A stretch of 64,000 nt of DNA from Enoplosus armatus (GCF_043641665.1 NC_092200.1:2677194-2741193); one strand, 5' to 3'; positions 33,463-46,120 are shown, numbered from the stretch's first letter. Numbers and translations are program-made. The notes: generated by a model not told the origin, from the letters alone.

Positions 33463-36400
33463 CACTTGTTATTACGATCAATTTGTTGGTTTTGATCTTT
33501 TAGTTTGAGGACAGTAAAAAATGTAGTGCTGTAAGGGAGACAGGAGAACTTGACAAGAAGTGTTTGCACAGACCTGGAGGAAGCAGGCGGTCTCGTAGAG
33601 CGGCTCCACAGTGCTGTCGCTGATGGCCAGATTGCCCGTGTAGGCGTAGGTGATGATGATCTGCAGGGTGGCCGGGTCCACGTTCCTCAGGTGGACGTGG
33701 GTCTGTTTGCTCTCACTGAGGCCGCTCATGAACATCGCCCTGCAGGAACAGGACGGGATCATCAGTCAACACATGAACACAACAGCTATTGAAAGAGGAA
33801 GTGAACTACAAGATCTCACACTGATTAAGATTCCCTAATAAGAGATAAGAGATTATATCTGCTGCTATGTCACATACGTCTTGTTACGAGTACATGCAGG
33901 ATTTTACTGCACACCTGGAGTGTCAGCCTGTATCATGTTAACTGTGTTGGAATATGTTCAAGCACCAATTAACCAAATACAACCAGTCTTTGCTCGTGAA
34001 ACGGGATCCATGGCAACTGTAGCATCACTTGGGATAGATTTTTGTGCAGCACAGTGAAGGAGATAAAAGCCAGCGGTGCAAAGTTAATGACAAACAAAAG
34101 TAATGCAGTTACCCCCAACAGAAAAAAACATGTTTGAAAACTGGACCAGTACTTTGGATTCCATTTTAATTTCAAACTGTTCAGACCACAAAAAAAACAC
34201 CATTTTATATCAAATCCAAAGCCTATTCTTTCTTATCTGCTCATGTCTGAAGTTTCTCGTCAACTTTTTGTAATCAACAAAGATTTGGCTTCATAATAAA
34301 CCCATGAGACAGGTCAACTTCTTACTGTACATTGGGTGATATAATTCAGTCTTCACCAGGGTCCCTGTAATTGACTGCTGCTGGAATGCAAAATCCTTTC
34401 GAAAGCAAAATCCACTGTAAACTCAATGTTACTAGAGCCGAGTGTTTCTGTATAATACTGGTACAGTGATATCACACCGGATATGTTCTGGGATTTTGGT
34501 TATCAGAACATTGTGAGCCATTCTTGGTATCAAAAGCTAATAGGACGGCAAGTAACAGTTATTTTCATTATTGATTAGTCTGCTGATTACTTCCTTGATT
34601 AATCAAAAAGTCAGGAAATGGTGAGAAAGTCCAAAACCCAACGATATCCAAGTTACTATCACAGAGGACGAAGACAACCAGCAAATATTTACTTCTGAGA
34701 GGTTGGACTTGGGGCATTTTTGCTTTAAAAAAACAAAAAACACTGAAAAAGATAAATTGAACATTCCAGCTGCAAAAGCTATAATACAGTTAAAATGAGA
34801 ACGAAATGAAACAGTGAACACCACTTTTTCTTCCTTTGGAAACTATTTATCAGGTTGAATACTGTGACATTGTTCATGCGGGTACTGACTCAGCTATCGT
34901 TTGTTTTCGTCCAAAAAAACAAAAGTATTCTCGGCCTCAAAGAGCCGGATTGAATACCTCTGTTTCTTTTGGAGCAGATGTTACTGACTTGATACTTGAT
35001 AGTACACCGTTTAGCGTGTCCACCACCCCAGTGAGACAGAAAGTGACGGTCACCACCTGTCTGGTGGGCTAAGCGAACAGTTTGGCTCCAGCTGGGCTCC
35101 TCTCTCCGCTCTGACTCCCATGTTGCTGCAGCCTTGGCTGGCCGCCTACACATCCACGTTGTCATTCATCAGAGCTCTGAGTGAGTCAGAGCCTCTTCGA
35201 CCTCCTTCACCACATCGATTTCTCACATTTTATGCATCTGTAGAACTGTTATTGGCTTGAACTGGTCATTTGCATGTATTAGGGCGATGGCTTTGGTGCC
35301 AAACAATCACCACTGCAGTGATGATTCTGTGCTGCACTTGTCAGAGATGACATGTCAAATACACAGCATGGGAAATACAGTGTTTTTCACTGTTTGTGTT
35401 TAGATTGTCTGAGTAGGAGTTTCCACGTAAAAACCAAATCTATGTAATTCCATATCCTCAAATAGATTCAAATGTGCAGGCTAAGCTTCTAAAGGTGCTT
35501 CAGTTCTAAAACATTTAGACCATGAACCCATTTATTAATTGACAGGTGACAAATCTATGATTTTGATAATCAATTAATCATTTAAGTCCTTTATTGGGGA
35601 AAATGTCAAGAATAATTGCTGCTTCCTGCTCCTCAGATGTGAGGATTTGCTGCCATTTTCTCTTTAATATTATTGTAAATTATTCAAATGAATTACCTTT
35701 GGATGTTATGGATTGACGATCTTACACAACAATCAGAGCTAAAACCATTTGTCAATTAATTGATTAGTTTGATCAAAAATGAACCTGCAACAATTTAGCA
35801 ATCAATTTTTCCTGATTGTTTGTCTTACAGGACGGTTAACTGAATATCTTTGGGTTTTAAACTGTTTGTCGGACCAAAAAACAGACATCTGTAGACGTCA
35901 TCTTGGGCTCTGGGAAATTGTGACTGACATTTTTCACAATTTCCGGACATTCTGTAGACGAAACAAATAATCGATTAATTGACCAACTGAAAATAATTGG
36001 CAGATTAATCGATAATGAAAATAGTCATTAGTTGCAGCCCTTAAAGAAATACATTTGGAGAGGTTGCGTTGGGCTCTTTGAAGTTTTGATGAGCAATTTT
36101 CAAAATGTTCTGACATTTTTTTTAGATGATGAGATTTTATAAACGACTTTATGAAAAAACAAAGCAGATTTGTCAATGATAAAACTTGCAAATCTACTTT
36201 TAAACAATTATTTGTCTGCAAAACAGCTCTGCCCTCCTGTCTGGGGGTTTTGGGGGTGTGTGACTGTGTGTTGCTCGCAGTAGGGGCTAAACCTGCCAGG
36301 CTGTATTACGCAACCCTGCAGGCATACCCCTGCACACCCCCCCTCTTTTTCCTCTCTTTCTTCCCCTTTCTCTCCATCTCTCACCAAGACCTACGTGACC

Positions 36401-37525
36401 AGACTTTCCCCTCCAAACACGAGCTCTTTCCCAAGTCTTGCGGTCCCCCCTTTCCCTGAAGCGAGGAGAGAGGAGGTGGAAGGGGAAGCAGCAGACAGAA
36501 AGAGAAGGAAGGAGTAGCAGTTTAGAGGAAGCGCTGCGACACCTCTGAACCCTGCAGGGGAAATGCTTTGCATGTTCGCACCAGATAACGAGTGCGTGGG
36601 AAACAGTGGGGAAGATCGCGGAGAGGTGGGTGTGAGAGAGGCATCGAGTTGTCGGGACCTTTTCTTGGAATGCATGTGTGAGTGTGCAGTGAAACGGGGA
36701 GGGAGGGGTGAGACAGAGAGTTAGACAGGGTGTTCAAATGCAGCATGAGCTCCTGTCATGTACAGATGGACTCTTCCCAGAGCCGAGGCTGCTGCTCTGT
36801 CATATTCACCGCAGTGCACACACTTCATTATGCAATGTTGTGCGCACAAATGTGGCCTCCTGAGGGCCTTGAGGGATACGTCTGTAGAACTACAGGTTAG
36901 AGGTGGCTTCATTTGTTCCATGAGAAATATATCAGACGGAATAACTGGTACAGACGGCGACTCGAGCACCAGCTTTCAAGTAAACACCATCCCCTTGTTT
37001 CCACCCTCCATGTATACAGTGGGTAACACTTGCTCTACGACGTGCTGCATTATTCATTGTAACTGTAGGAGGTGAGCGCTTACAGGCATAACGGCCGTGC
37101 TACATGACAGCGTACCTACACAATCATCACAATCAGGCTGAGGGGAAATAATTGCTGTCTTTAAAACACAAAAAGCCCAATGCTGTACGGTGCATTATTC
37201 ATTGAAACTGTAGGAGACAAATTCAGAAGAGCTATACCACACAAAGCAAGGTCACAATCAGCCTGAGGTCATTAAAGACAGAAATCCCCAACATACAACA
37301 TGAGTTATTCCACACCAGCAGCACTGGGTTGACAACGGCATGGTGTACTCACCTGAAATAGGAGCTACATGTGGCCAGGACCATCTTGTGACATGGGAAC
37401 TCCGTGTCCTCCACCAGCAGCACAATGTCAGTCAGTAATTTCTGTTCGTAAAAGAACTTGAGCTGCTCCAGCAGGGAGACAGCGTAGTCCGTGTTGACCG
37501 GCCTGCGCTCACTGAGATCCGACAT
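31670..37525 (-). CDS. kbtbd2: Kelch repeat and BTB domain-containing protein 2
   Basis: Three coding exons: 37525-37353, 33739-33574 and 33232-31670 (173+166+1563 nt), 633 aa against about 623 in human. The start [20 protein letters not shown] aligns with the human N-terminus. The BTB domain spans about residues 15-130 ([39 protein letters not shown]). A BACK domain follows ([20 protein letters not shown]). Kelch repeats fill the C-terminal half ([38 protein letters not shown]). Known role: substrate adaptor of a cullin-3 E3 ligase; mammalian KBTBD2 drives turnover of the PI3K regulatory subunit p85alpha and so supports insulin signalling. Relative to human there is a slightly longer linker around residues 270-285. 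Introns are 3.6 kb and 0.34 kb. An acceptor at 37929-37930 suggests that the ATG exon is preceded by 5' UTR exon(s). Confidence 0.97.
33427..33461. repeat. (CA)n microsatellite in kbtbd2 intron 2
   Basis: This is a perfect CA array of about 17 units, i.e. (TG)n on the kbtbd2 sense strand. It lies about 110 bases downstream of the exon 2 donor in a short (341-base) intron, where TG tracts can influence splicing. Confidence 0.95.
34545..34830. repeat. Dispersed repeat family A copy in kbtbd2 intron 1
   Basis: AGTAACAGTTATTTTCATTA, TGATTAGTCTGCTGATTACT, then GGAAATGGTGAGAAAGTCC and CAAAACCCAACGATATCCA. This is nearly the full word order of the family. Confidence 0.75.
35525..36045. repeat. Two adjacent family A copies in kbtbd2 intron 1
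   Basis: 35525-35780 contains GATTTTGATAATCAATTAAT and closes with GTCAATTAATTGATTAG. 35780-36045 contains TGTCGGACCAAAAAACAGAC and CGTCATCTTGGGCTCTGG. It closes with AATCGATAATGAAAATAGTC and AGTTGCAGCCCT. The two seem to be abutting copies or a dimer. Confidence 0.7.
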
Positions 37526-40500
37526 GGTTGCATCCCATGAATCGCGCCCCAGTTTTGAAAAGTCACACGGCCGGCAGAACCGGACTCAAGCCAACCAGGG
37601 AAAAAAATATTCTTAAAGATTCAAGAGAATAAACGGGGTGGGGAACAGCTCTTCAACACCTCCACTGACCCAAGTGGAGGTGTTCAACTCCTTTGTGGAA
37701 AAAAATTCTGCTGTTTCCTCTGCTGAGATCCGAGGTGAGCTGAAAGATGAGATGAGAAGGTTGTGGCGTTGTGGCTACCAAGTGTCACACAGTCAGGAGT
37801 CCAGAGGAAGGGGTCCTGGGTGAGGAAGGGGCTGTATCTGTTGTCTGAGGTCATGCAGTTAGGCACTGGGGACCGGAGGTAGAGGGAGAGCACGATAACT
37901 GTCGCAACACTGCAACATCAGTGCTTGCCTGAAAAACACAGGAGAAAAACACAAAGAGCAACAATGAGTCTAGAATCCATGGAAACAGGAAGCAGTTAAG
38001 AAGAAAAAACTCCTATTAAATCTTTTAACTCTCTCTCATTTCCTTTTTCTTTGTGCATGTCAGAGCAGCAAACATCCTGAAACCACTTCAAATGACAAAA
38101 ACAGCTCTTTCAACAATCTGGTCTCCCTTTGCAGGTCACCTGCTGCCATCTCTCTCTCCACCATACCCTCCCTCCGCTCCTCGCTTCCAGAAACTGCACT
38201 GACAGTTGGCAACCAGACAGTCTGAATGTGAATGGGTAGCAAGCAGCAAGCTACTTCATTCATACTTGTTTACGTGCTGCAGTGCAGAACCAGATTCATT
38301 ACTGAAGTATTTAACACCAAACTAGGGACCCATTTCATAAGGCTATCATGATCTTAGTCCCATTGTAAGTATAGTGTATGGGCCGAGATGCTTTTGGGAA
38401 ACAGGGCCCAGATCTTTCTGTCTGTCATGATGCAACTATGGTAAATCCTAGTAAATACCGTTATGGATAGTTTGCAAAACATTGTGCTTGAGGTGGTTCT
38501 TTACATGGCTATACATGACAACAGATTCAGATAATACTGCATTTGTGGTCAAGAAGTTGCCATGTTTTGTAAAATGTTAAAGAGATTCATAGTTTATGGT
38601 ACTTATGTCTAAAATGGCCCTCAATACTGGGACCAAAAGTCAAACTTTCCACCTTAACTCAGTCATGCCTGTTCTGAGTATAATCATTTGTGTCATCAAG
38701 ACAAAACAATGTTTATATGACAATTTCTAATGCAGAGTACATAAACCAACTGACGCAAAGTTGGTCAGATATTAAAAAGGGCCAAGAGTAAAATATATCG
38801 TTTCAATCAAGCTCACAAAAACACACCATGCTTTTGGATTTAAGACTTGAGCTCCACTGCTCACATCCTCAGCGACTTTGGGCTTCTTGGCAAATTACCA
38901 TGACACAGAGCCATTAAGCCACGTTTATCACCAAGCAGCACAGCTCGAAGCTGCACCACCAATGACACCACCACTGTCGACCACAACAGTATGTTTCAAC
39001 AAAGCACTTCTGACAGCAGGACAAAGCACAAGGAAACGCTAGTGTCAAGTGTTTTATCAACCTGTCAGAATATCCGAGTCAAAATCAAGGTTGTGTCTCG
39101 GGGAGTTTTACAACCATCTCCACACCACACTGAATCTGTTGGATGCTGATACCGGCGACCACCCGAGACGACCTCTGATCTGCCGGCATCTTTTCGCACT
39201 AACACTTATGTTGTTAACACGCCCTGCGACAGCTGTCAACATGAGATCCAGAATATCTCCCGTTTCTGTGAACACTGATGTTTAACGTGAGCAGCTAGCT
39301 AACATTTTAGCATACCGAAGCTAAAATTAGCTTACGTTGGCGCTACCACATTTTTAAAAAAAAATAACTGACATAACCACACACCAGGAGACTCCTAATA
39401 AATGGAATCGTTACTGTTCGCTAGCCGTTAAGTTAGCCTCCAGGATATATGTTATTATGTTGTCTAATCTCCAAACAGTTAGGGATGCAGTTCACTTTAG
39501 ATAGATGTTAGCGAGCTTGCACCATCGGTCATTGCATGGCACATCCTTCACCTAACGTTAGGCCATCTACACACATCAACTTCAAAAACACTAGCTTAAA
39601 TAGCTAGTCAGCTATCTAGCGAGCTAACGATATATTTCCCCCAACAACCTGCTAACTAACGGGTTACTTCTGGAAGTAGAGGGTGACATTTGAAGAGTGT
39701 TCATCGTTACGACTTTCTGGACTTTTCTGATGCTGGCTAGCTACGTTAGCACATTACCGTTACCTACCAATCCACTTTCCATCATGTCCAAAACAAACCC
39801 TGCCTGCTATCTAAAACATGGCAAAGTAACACTAGACAGGCAGGCCTGTTTGCAAAACACATCTATCGCTGCGGTTAGCTAACGCGACGAACCTTAACAT
39901 CATCCCCGTAGCTTTTTTTCAAAGTACACGTTCAACGAGGTGGCCATCCTCGTCTTTGATCAACCAATACACCTAATCAGCTAGCTTCGATGTAATGTTG
40001 TTCGCTAGCTCAAGTAGCGACACTTGCTTGATGCCACCCGCGGCAAGTTAGCAACTTTAGCTTATCTGAGCTCTACAGTTCCGGGGTAACGTAACTAACT
40101 TAGCTAACGAGGTAGCCAGTCTGTTGATGCATAACGTTACTAGCTGGCTGTTGGAAAGTAAAGCGTCTGCCATCATCGGCTAAACTGTGAAATTGTTCTA
40201 GATAGGTACAAACCTCTGCAGCAACCAAATTACAGAGCGCTCATGCTGCTAGCCGACACACAGCTAGGCTAACCGCTAAAAGAGCTAAATAAACGTAAGC
40301 TAGCTACCTCACTGAACCACTTTCCAAGTAAACCACTTCAACAAGCAAAATCAAAGCTTCCTTACAGCAAGTGTAGGCAGACTCCACACACTGAACCGTC
40401 GCGATGGCTTTTCTCGTCAGCAGAAAGTGCCAAGTAAGCTCCTCAAGCCGAATTTAGACATTAAACAGTTGTGTAGAAGCGCTGAGCAGCGGACAACCCT

Positions 40501-40547
40501 TCTACGCATCATAAGCGCCTGAAAGACCAGAGGCCAAATGAGGATAC

Positions 40548-40558
40548 TGCGCATGCGC
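40548..40558. promoter_or_regulatory. kbtbd2: NRF1-type palindrome at the probable kbtbd2 promoter
   Basis: TGCGCATGCGC is an essentially perfect NRF1 consensus palindrome. It lies in the CpG-containing block just upstream of the inferred kbtbd2 first noncoding exon. NRF1 sites are typical of housekeeping vertebrate promoters and usually lie within about 100 bases of the start site. Confidence 0.5.
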
Positions 40559-40889
40559 CCAAACTAAGCCGCCTGTCCTTCTTAAAGGAACAGTGACCTC
40601 TGCTGGACAGACGGAGACACAAAATACTGAAAATGAAGGACGTTTATGGAGACGTGAGTCCTCTATAAGAAATAACTGATGTACTTTCTCTATATCATAT
40701 ATTTGAATTCTACTAGACTTTTGGGCCACTAAACAACTTAAACTACAAAACTTGAATTACAATTTTTTTTTAAAGAAGACAAAACCAATATAACAAAAGT
40801 GAAGGAAAATATGTTGAAAAAAAGACAAAAGGAATAATAAATACATAAGTAAAAATAAAGATGATGCACAGTTTGTCAATACATTACTT

Positions 40890-41130
40890 AAATCAATGAT
40901 TTGTACATTCATCATGAATGTTCCCCACATCCCTTTACCTTTCTTTCTTTCTTTTGTGAACTTGTAAATTACAGTTGTTTTTTTAGTTTTAGTAGCTTTT
41001 TATAACAGTCTTTATTGTTTTTATTTATTATATCTTGATCTTCTACGTATGTCTCTATTGCACTATCCTGTATGCTGCTGGAACAATGCAAATTTCCCCA
41101 CTGAGGGATTAATAAAGGATTATCATATAT
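40890..41130 (+). repeat. Retroelement 3'-tail-like fragment
   Basis: CTCTATTGCACTATCCTG, CTGCTGGAACAATGCAAATT and TCCCCACTGAGGGATTAATA form the usual end of a fish non-LTR retroelement or its SINE partner. No reverse transcriptase frame is present. Confidence 0.5.
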
Positions 41131-41686
41131 ATCTCATATATCTTATCATTACAAAGTCTTTGGGTTTTTCCTTTTATTACAAATGTTTTTTTTTTTTTTA
41201 GTTTGATGTCATTTTAAAGCATAGATTTGGGATTTTTCTTGATAAGAACCACTGCCAAAATATTTTCCTGTATAATAGTTATATATATGTATATATAGTT
41301 AATTTGTGGCTCATGTGAGGACTTGATGCGGTGTGCTCCGAAGTGGACATAGAAAAAGCAGTTGTTAAAGTTAAATATATATTATTAAATGTATTTTTGA
41401 CCCTTTGGTCTGGTTTGAGTTTGACCTGTTTGAGGGGACACTCAGCTGATTCGTGCTTGCAGCTGCAGGTGTTTCCTATATGACTAATTAGCGCAGATGT
41501 TTCGGCTTTTGTCGGTAGGACGCCATGTGGACCTGAGAGCGAAGCGTTTCTACTTCTGTTTGTTTATCGAAGAATTGACTGTAAAAGTCGCCTGTAACCT
41601 CTCGAAGCTGGGGGATGTTGATTTGGTTGTTTTCATCCCTCTGCGGTGTTTTATTTCTGACAGGTTGAGCAAGCACGTCAGAGAAA

Positions 41687-44360
41687 ATGGACGGTAAAGA
41701 TTTCCATTATAATTTCATGAATAACACCTGAGCTATATAAACTTCATCAACCTCAATGAGCAGAGAATTGTTTTTTTTACAACACTGTTTCATTTAAACT
41801 GCTGCTTCCTGCAGATGGAGGCAAACAACCACATACATTTGGGAGCGGACAACAGAGAGCTCACCATCCCAGACCTTTTTTCTACGTCCAGCCACCATCT
41901 CAACCTTACTACCTCTACCAGCACTGGCAGATGAACAACCCATACAGTTACTATGGTTTGCCTGGAGGTATCAAGCTATTTAAACTTCATTTCTTTTGGT
42001 CTAATCAACCAGTATTGATTGAAATCTCACTGTGTGCATTTCTGTTTATATTTCCCAGGTTTTAACTTTGGCCGTCCCTGCGTGCACCCTTACCAGTACA
42101 TGCAGTATCCTGGGTATGTCTTCCCACATGCCCCGATATATCCAATGGACCACAGGCGAATGTTTGAACCTCGCTTCCACGCTCCCCCCTGGAATGACAT
42201 GCCTCGCCAGCAGCATCACCCGCAGCCTCATGGGCGTCGAGAAATGGCCTGTTCAGAGGCTCAAACCGACCCCAGTGATGCCATAACAAAACTCATTGAA
42301 TGCTTGGATAAGATCCGAGGCAGCGAGCTGCAGGGTGCTGAGAGAGAACTCGACTCAGGTGTTGCCTCACAGTCCTCGGGAATGTTTTCTCCAAGAGAAG
42401 AGAGGAAAAGTGATGAGCAGGGTCACATCCTGCCATCAGCGCCTGACGTGAGCCACTTGAAGTCTCCAGCTGTGACCTTCAGTGACTCCACAACAGCGGT
42501 GTACGACGGTGAGTCCAGCCAAAGGAGCTTAGACGGCCTGAGCCCTCAGGGATGCTGGTCAGGAGAATTGGAAGAGGAGTTGCCTCTCGATAGCTCCTCT
42601 GTTCATGAAGAGTGTCCTGAGCTCGAGCAGCCAGCAGCTGACGAACACTTCCTCCCTCTTGGGAGAGCAGAGGTCGCGGATATCCAGTCAGATACCTCAG
42701 TGACCGATCCAAGTGTTCCCAAATGTGATGCTAAAGAGCTCCTGAAGCAGAGCGCAGATCCAGTCCTGCCCTCAACACCATCAGTGCCACCTCCTTCCTT
42801 TTCCTCCAGTCAGCCAACGATCAAAGATGCTAAAAGTGGCGAAAAAGTCTTAAAGACAGAACATCAGAAAGCTGGTCCGAGCTACCAGATCCTCAAGCTG
42901 CCTTTTGAGAGCGTTTTGACACCTGGAGACGCTGAAGCCGGCCACCTCTCCTCCCCCGCTGCTCCCTACTACTACAACTACCTATCCATGCACACCACCC
43001 ATGAGCGGATGAGTGTCCTCAGTCCATCTCTGGACGAGCTTTCCTCCAGAGATGAGATGTTCTCCACAGATCTGGATGATGCGGATCTTTTCCCCAAACA
43101 TGTGTATCCAGGCAGGAGGCTTGCAGAAGTAGTGAGTGGGTCTCCACAAGCTGCTCAAGAAGTAGAGGAAGTGTGGCTGCCAGGCTCAAAGAGGTTCATG
43201 TGCGCCTGCTGTGGGAAAAGCCTTGCAAAAGGGGCGGGTAGAAGCAAAATCCACAGTTCAAAGATGTACAGGGATGAAGCCGGAGACTCTGAGGAGGAAA
43301 GCAGATATGGAAGAGGGTGTGAGCAGCCTGTCAGAGTGGTTGTGAGGAAGCACTCTGCTCCCAGGAAGCCTCAGTCTGTCCCACTGAGACATGCTGCCAA
43401 ACCTTGGTATAAAAGAGGCCAATACAAAGATCCCTCGGATCCAGTCAACCAGGAGGAAGGTCACGATGTTTGTAAGCAGGAGCCAGCTGATGGTGAGATT
43501 GGAGAGATGACTGGTAGCGAGCTGCAGTGCAGAACGTGTCAGGGTAAGCCTCTGCCAGCAGCGTCTTTTCTTTGATGTCTTCAGTAGGGTTTAATGTTAG
43601 AAATGTGAAGTGAATGTGTGAACTCTTTCATAGACGGACTCTGCAGAGAAGACGTGACCACGTCAGATCAGGGCAGGTGGGGAGACGGTGGCGTGATTCC
43701 CAGGAGGAGACAAGCAACCGCTCTGCAGCGACAAGGTTGAAGTTTGCAGCTCGTACACAAGTTCAATCTCAGTTTCCTGAACCAACACAGTTTACAGGGA
43801 CAATCCATTTTGAAGCGCCATCAATCTGCCCAAACAGCTCGTGCAGCTTAATTAGAAGTTTGCAGCCAAGTTAGAGCAGTTTTGGTCCCAAATGTGTTCA
43901 TTTACTGCAGACAAATTGAATGAAGCTAAATGTAGTTGGAAATCTGAACAGGGAGGATGTAATTTGTTAGTCAGTCCGTGTCCCTGGTTTAACTTCGTTC
44001 TATGGATGTAAGTGGAGTCTCGCTGTGTGACGTCTCCGTTAACGTAACGCATGCTTCTTCTCTTAGCCTTAACTCATTCTTCAAATTAAATTGTTTTCTT
44101 TGTTCGCCTGGTATTTTATTCTGATTCTCATATATATATAAAATATATCCACTGCACAGAGATGAGCACTCAGAGGAAAGTGACGTACCACAGGCCAAGA
44201 GATGAGGACAACGATGAGGACGAGCCGCCACTGTTACACTGGGAGAGAGGTTAATATCTTTAACAACACTGTCGAGGCCGACCTGGCTGTCTTTTCTCTG
44301 AATGTGGTTTATTTTATTTATTTGTCAGGCTCCACGATGAGAGGAGAACCAAGATGTTAA
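41687..44360 (+). CDS. buc: Bucky ball (Buc/Velo1 family), germ plasm organiser
   Basis: Six coding exons: 41687-41693, 41815-41967, 42059-43543, 43634-43735, 44160-44249 and 44329-44360; 1869 nt, 622 aa (zebrafish Buc is about 640). The first exon gives only ATGGACG, then MDDGGKQPHTFGSG. Residues 22-95 form the conserved aromatic-rich, prion-like N-terminal block (PRPFFYVQPPSQPYYLYQHW, PYQYMQYPGYVFPHAP, MDHRRMF). Next comes REMACSEAQTDP and a long disordered Ser/Glu-rich middle, a LPFESVL motif, a Tyr-rich patch (PYYYNYLSMH), and Cys pairs CACC and CRTC. A basic/acidic tail ends in GEPRC. Known role of the family: oocyte protein that assembles the Balbiani body and germ plasm by self-association. 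All five introns are phase 1. Exons 4-6 were chosen because they keep frame and mirror the tail of the second gene. An alternative donor at 43677 would give a shorter tail. Confidence 0.85.
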
Positions 44361-44741
44361 TGTCCCCGGATTGACTTTTGGACAAAGTGTGTTGAACTGT
44401 AGGTGAAATGCACACATCACAACATGAAACCTCTTTCACACACTCTTCAATCTTGTGTCTTGGGGAAAATCTGTTTTATTGAAATGTTGTCTTTCCTCCT
44501 CAGGCCCCCCCCCCCCCCCCCTTCAAAGGTGTAATTGTTCCAGGATGAGGTGTTTGAAAATATTTAGAGCACCAGGTGAAATGCACTGCACAGAAAGCCT
44601 CCTTTTGTTAGATAAAAAAGAAAAAAAAAAACGATGTATAAAGTTTCTGCAGTGACGCTGCCGTGCACCATTCATGATTTATGAATTTCACAAACAGGCA
44701 AATGGGCTGAAAGGTTGTGTTGCACTGTTTGGGGCCAGTCC

Positions 44742-44747
44742 AATAAA
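44742..44747 (+). other. buc: Polyadenylation signal of the first bucky ball gene
   Basis: AATAAA lies about 380 bases after the stop codon, in the context GTCCAATAAAATGTCATT. Confidence 0.7.
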
Positions 44748-44999
44748 ATGTCATTATTTAAACTTTGTGTTGAATTATTTTACATAACATCTTGGAACAG
44801 TTCACACAGTGTTTCATAAATGTCCATATTTGTTAATACTGGTTGAGTGTATTTCAAGAAACCGGTTTTACTGGTTACCATGTACTTTATCTGGACAACT
44901 TGGAGTAATTTAGGGTAGAACTCTCCTTTAGATTTTACACTTTGAGCATCAGATGTTGATAGATGTATAGATACGGCAGCTGTGGGGAAGAAAAAATAT

Positions 45000-45255
45000 C
45001 TACTTGAGCTGAAACAATCTGGATTAATGGATTAGTCGCTAGAAAAGAAATTAATCTGCAACATTTTTCAAGCAGAAATGCCAAACCTCTGTTGATTCCT
45101 GCTTCTCAAATGTGTTTTTTTTTCTTCTGTTCATTGGCTTTTGGACTGTTGAAGACCTTTTCAGTATTTTCTGAGTTTTAACAGACCAGACGAATCGGGA
45201 AAATTAAGTCAGATTAATTGAGAATGAAAATGATCATTAGTTGCAGCCCTCTTAT
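45000..45255. repeat. Dispersed repeat family A copy
   Basis: GAGCTGAAACAATCTGGATT at one end and TTGAGAATGAAAATGATCAT plus AGTTGCAGCCCT at the other. The interior contains GGCTTTTGGACTGTTG. It lies in the 1.7-kb spacer between the tandem genes and could have altered the promoter of the second one. Confidence 0.75.
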
Positions 45256-46120
45256 CTACAGTACTGACTTTTGGGTGTCAGTGGACGCTCTAAACATGTT
45301 TTTTTTTCAGGATTTTAATTCAAACAACTGATGTTTTGTCCTGAAAGCACACTGACCAATCTCCATACACAGAAAACACTCACAGTAGTACTGATTCAAA
45401 ATCACTGCTCAAGTCAACGAACTGGTCTCACAGGGCATGTTTATTCTTCATGGATAATACAGTCTATAAATACTGCTCCAGGCTACCAAATAAGCTCTCA
45501 TCTAACCTCATAATTGGCTCTTCAGGGGTCAAACTTGCATCTCAACGCAGGCTGTGTGAATATGTGCTTTGCATTTTAGAGATGTCTCAGAGAACCCTCA
45601 AAAAAGGAAAGTTAGCCTTGAGCTTCACAAAGATGCTAAAAAGAAGAAGATGTGCCACTTGGAGCCATATATCTGTAACCTGTGCCAATGATTCCAACAA
45701 GCTGCAGGTCTGGTGTCCTTAATTAAAACCACTAGCTAGTTTCAAGTCAATTCAAGGCCCCAATCCTATCTATTGTCTGCCAACAATGGGGGCGGGAATC
45801 AGTGGGAAACAAACATTTTTCATTGGCTTTAAAAGAAGGTCATTTATCTCTAATTGGACAGTTGTCACCTGGAACCACAATCTAGCCAATCAGACAAGCT
45901 AGCCTATATCATGAGTCCACGCCTTTGATTTCCAATTTAAAACATACTGTGTTGGTTTGTCAGTGGTAATCTTCTTATTGCATGTAGGTGCACTTGTTCA
46001 GGTGTTTTGTTGTCAGCAAAAAAACACAGAAACCATCTGCTGTCTTGTGACAAATTTGCCAACAAAGAATGAAACAATTCAAACAGTTATTTGAACTTGC
46101 TTCTCGTCTCTTTGTCAGAT

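Larger units (their letters stand above)
37526..41686. other. Divergent spacer between kbtbd2 and the first bucky ball gene
   Basis: No coding gene is seen. The segment 37526-37928 is probably the 5' UTR part of the kbtbd2 ATG exon; its acceptor AG on the minus strand is at 37930-37929. 39280-40330 is unusually dense in GCTAGC, GCTAAC and AACGTTA words. 40366-40540 is a plausible kbtbd2 5' noncoding exon, with a GTAAGG donor on the minus strand at 40360-40365. 40890-41130 is a retroelement-tail-like stretch. The promoter of the first bucky ball gene must lie in the last few hundred bases, but no clear core element is seen. Confidence 0.5.
44361..46118. other. Spacer between the two bucky ball-family genes
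   Basis: It holds the 3' UTR of the first gene with AATAAA at 44742-44747 and a 17-base C run at 44505-44521. A family A repeat lies at 45000-45255. The upstream region of the second gene, only about 1.4 kb, follows. A small coding exon of the second gene could hide here, but none can be assigned. Confidence 0.6.

Noticed and set aside
43677..43680. Alternative donor after GGGCAG in the first bucky ball gene
   Set aside because: It gives an early stop in the next exon and loses the Arg-Cys end shared with the paralog. The donor at 43736 keeps phase 1 and the shared tail. It remains possible as a minor isoform.
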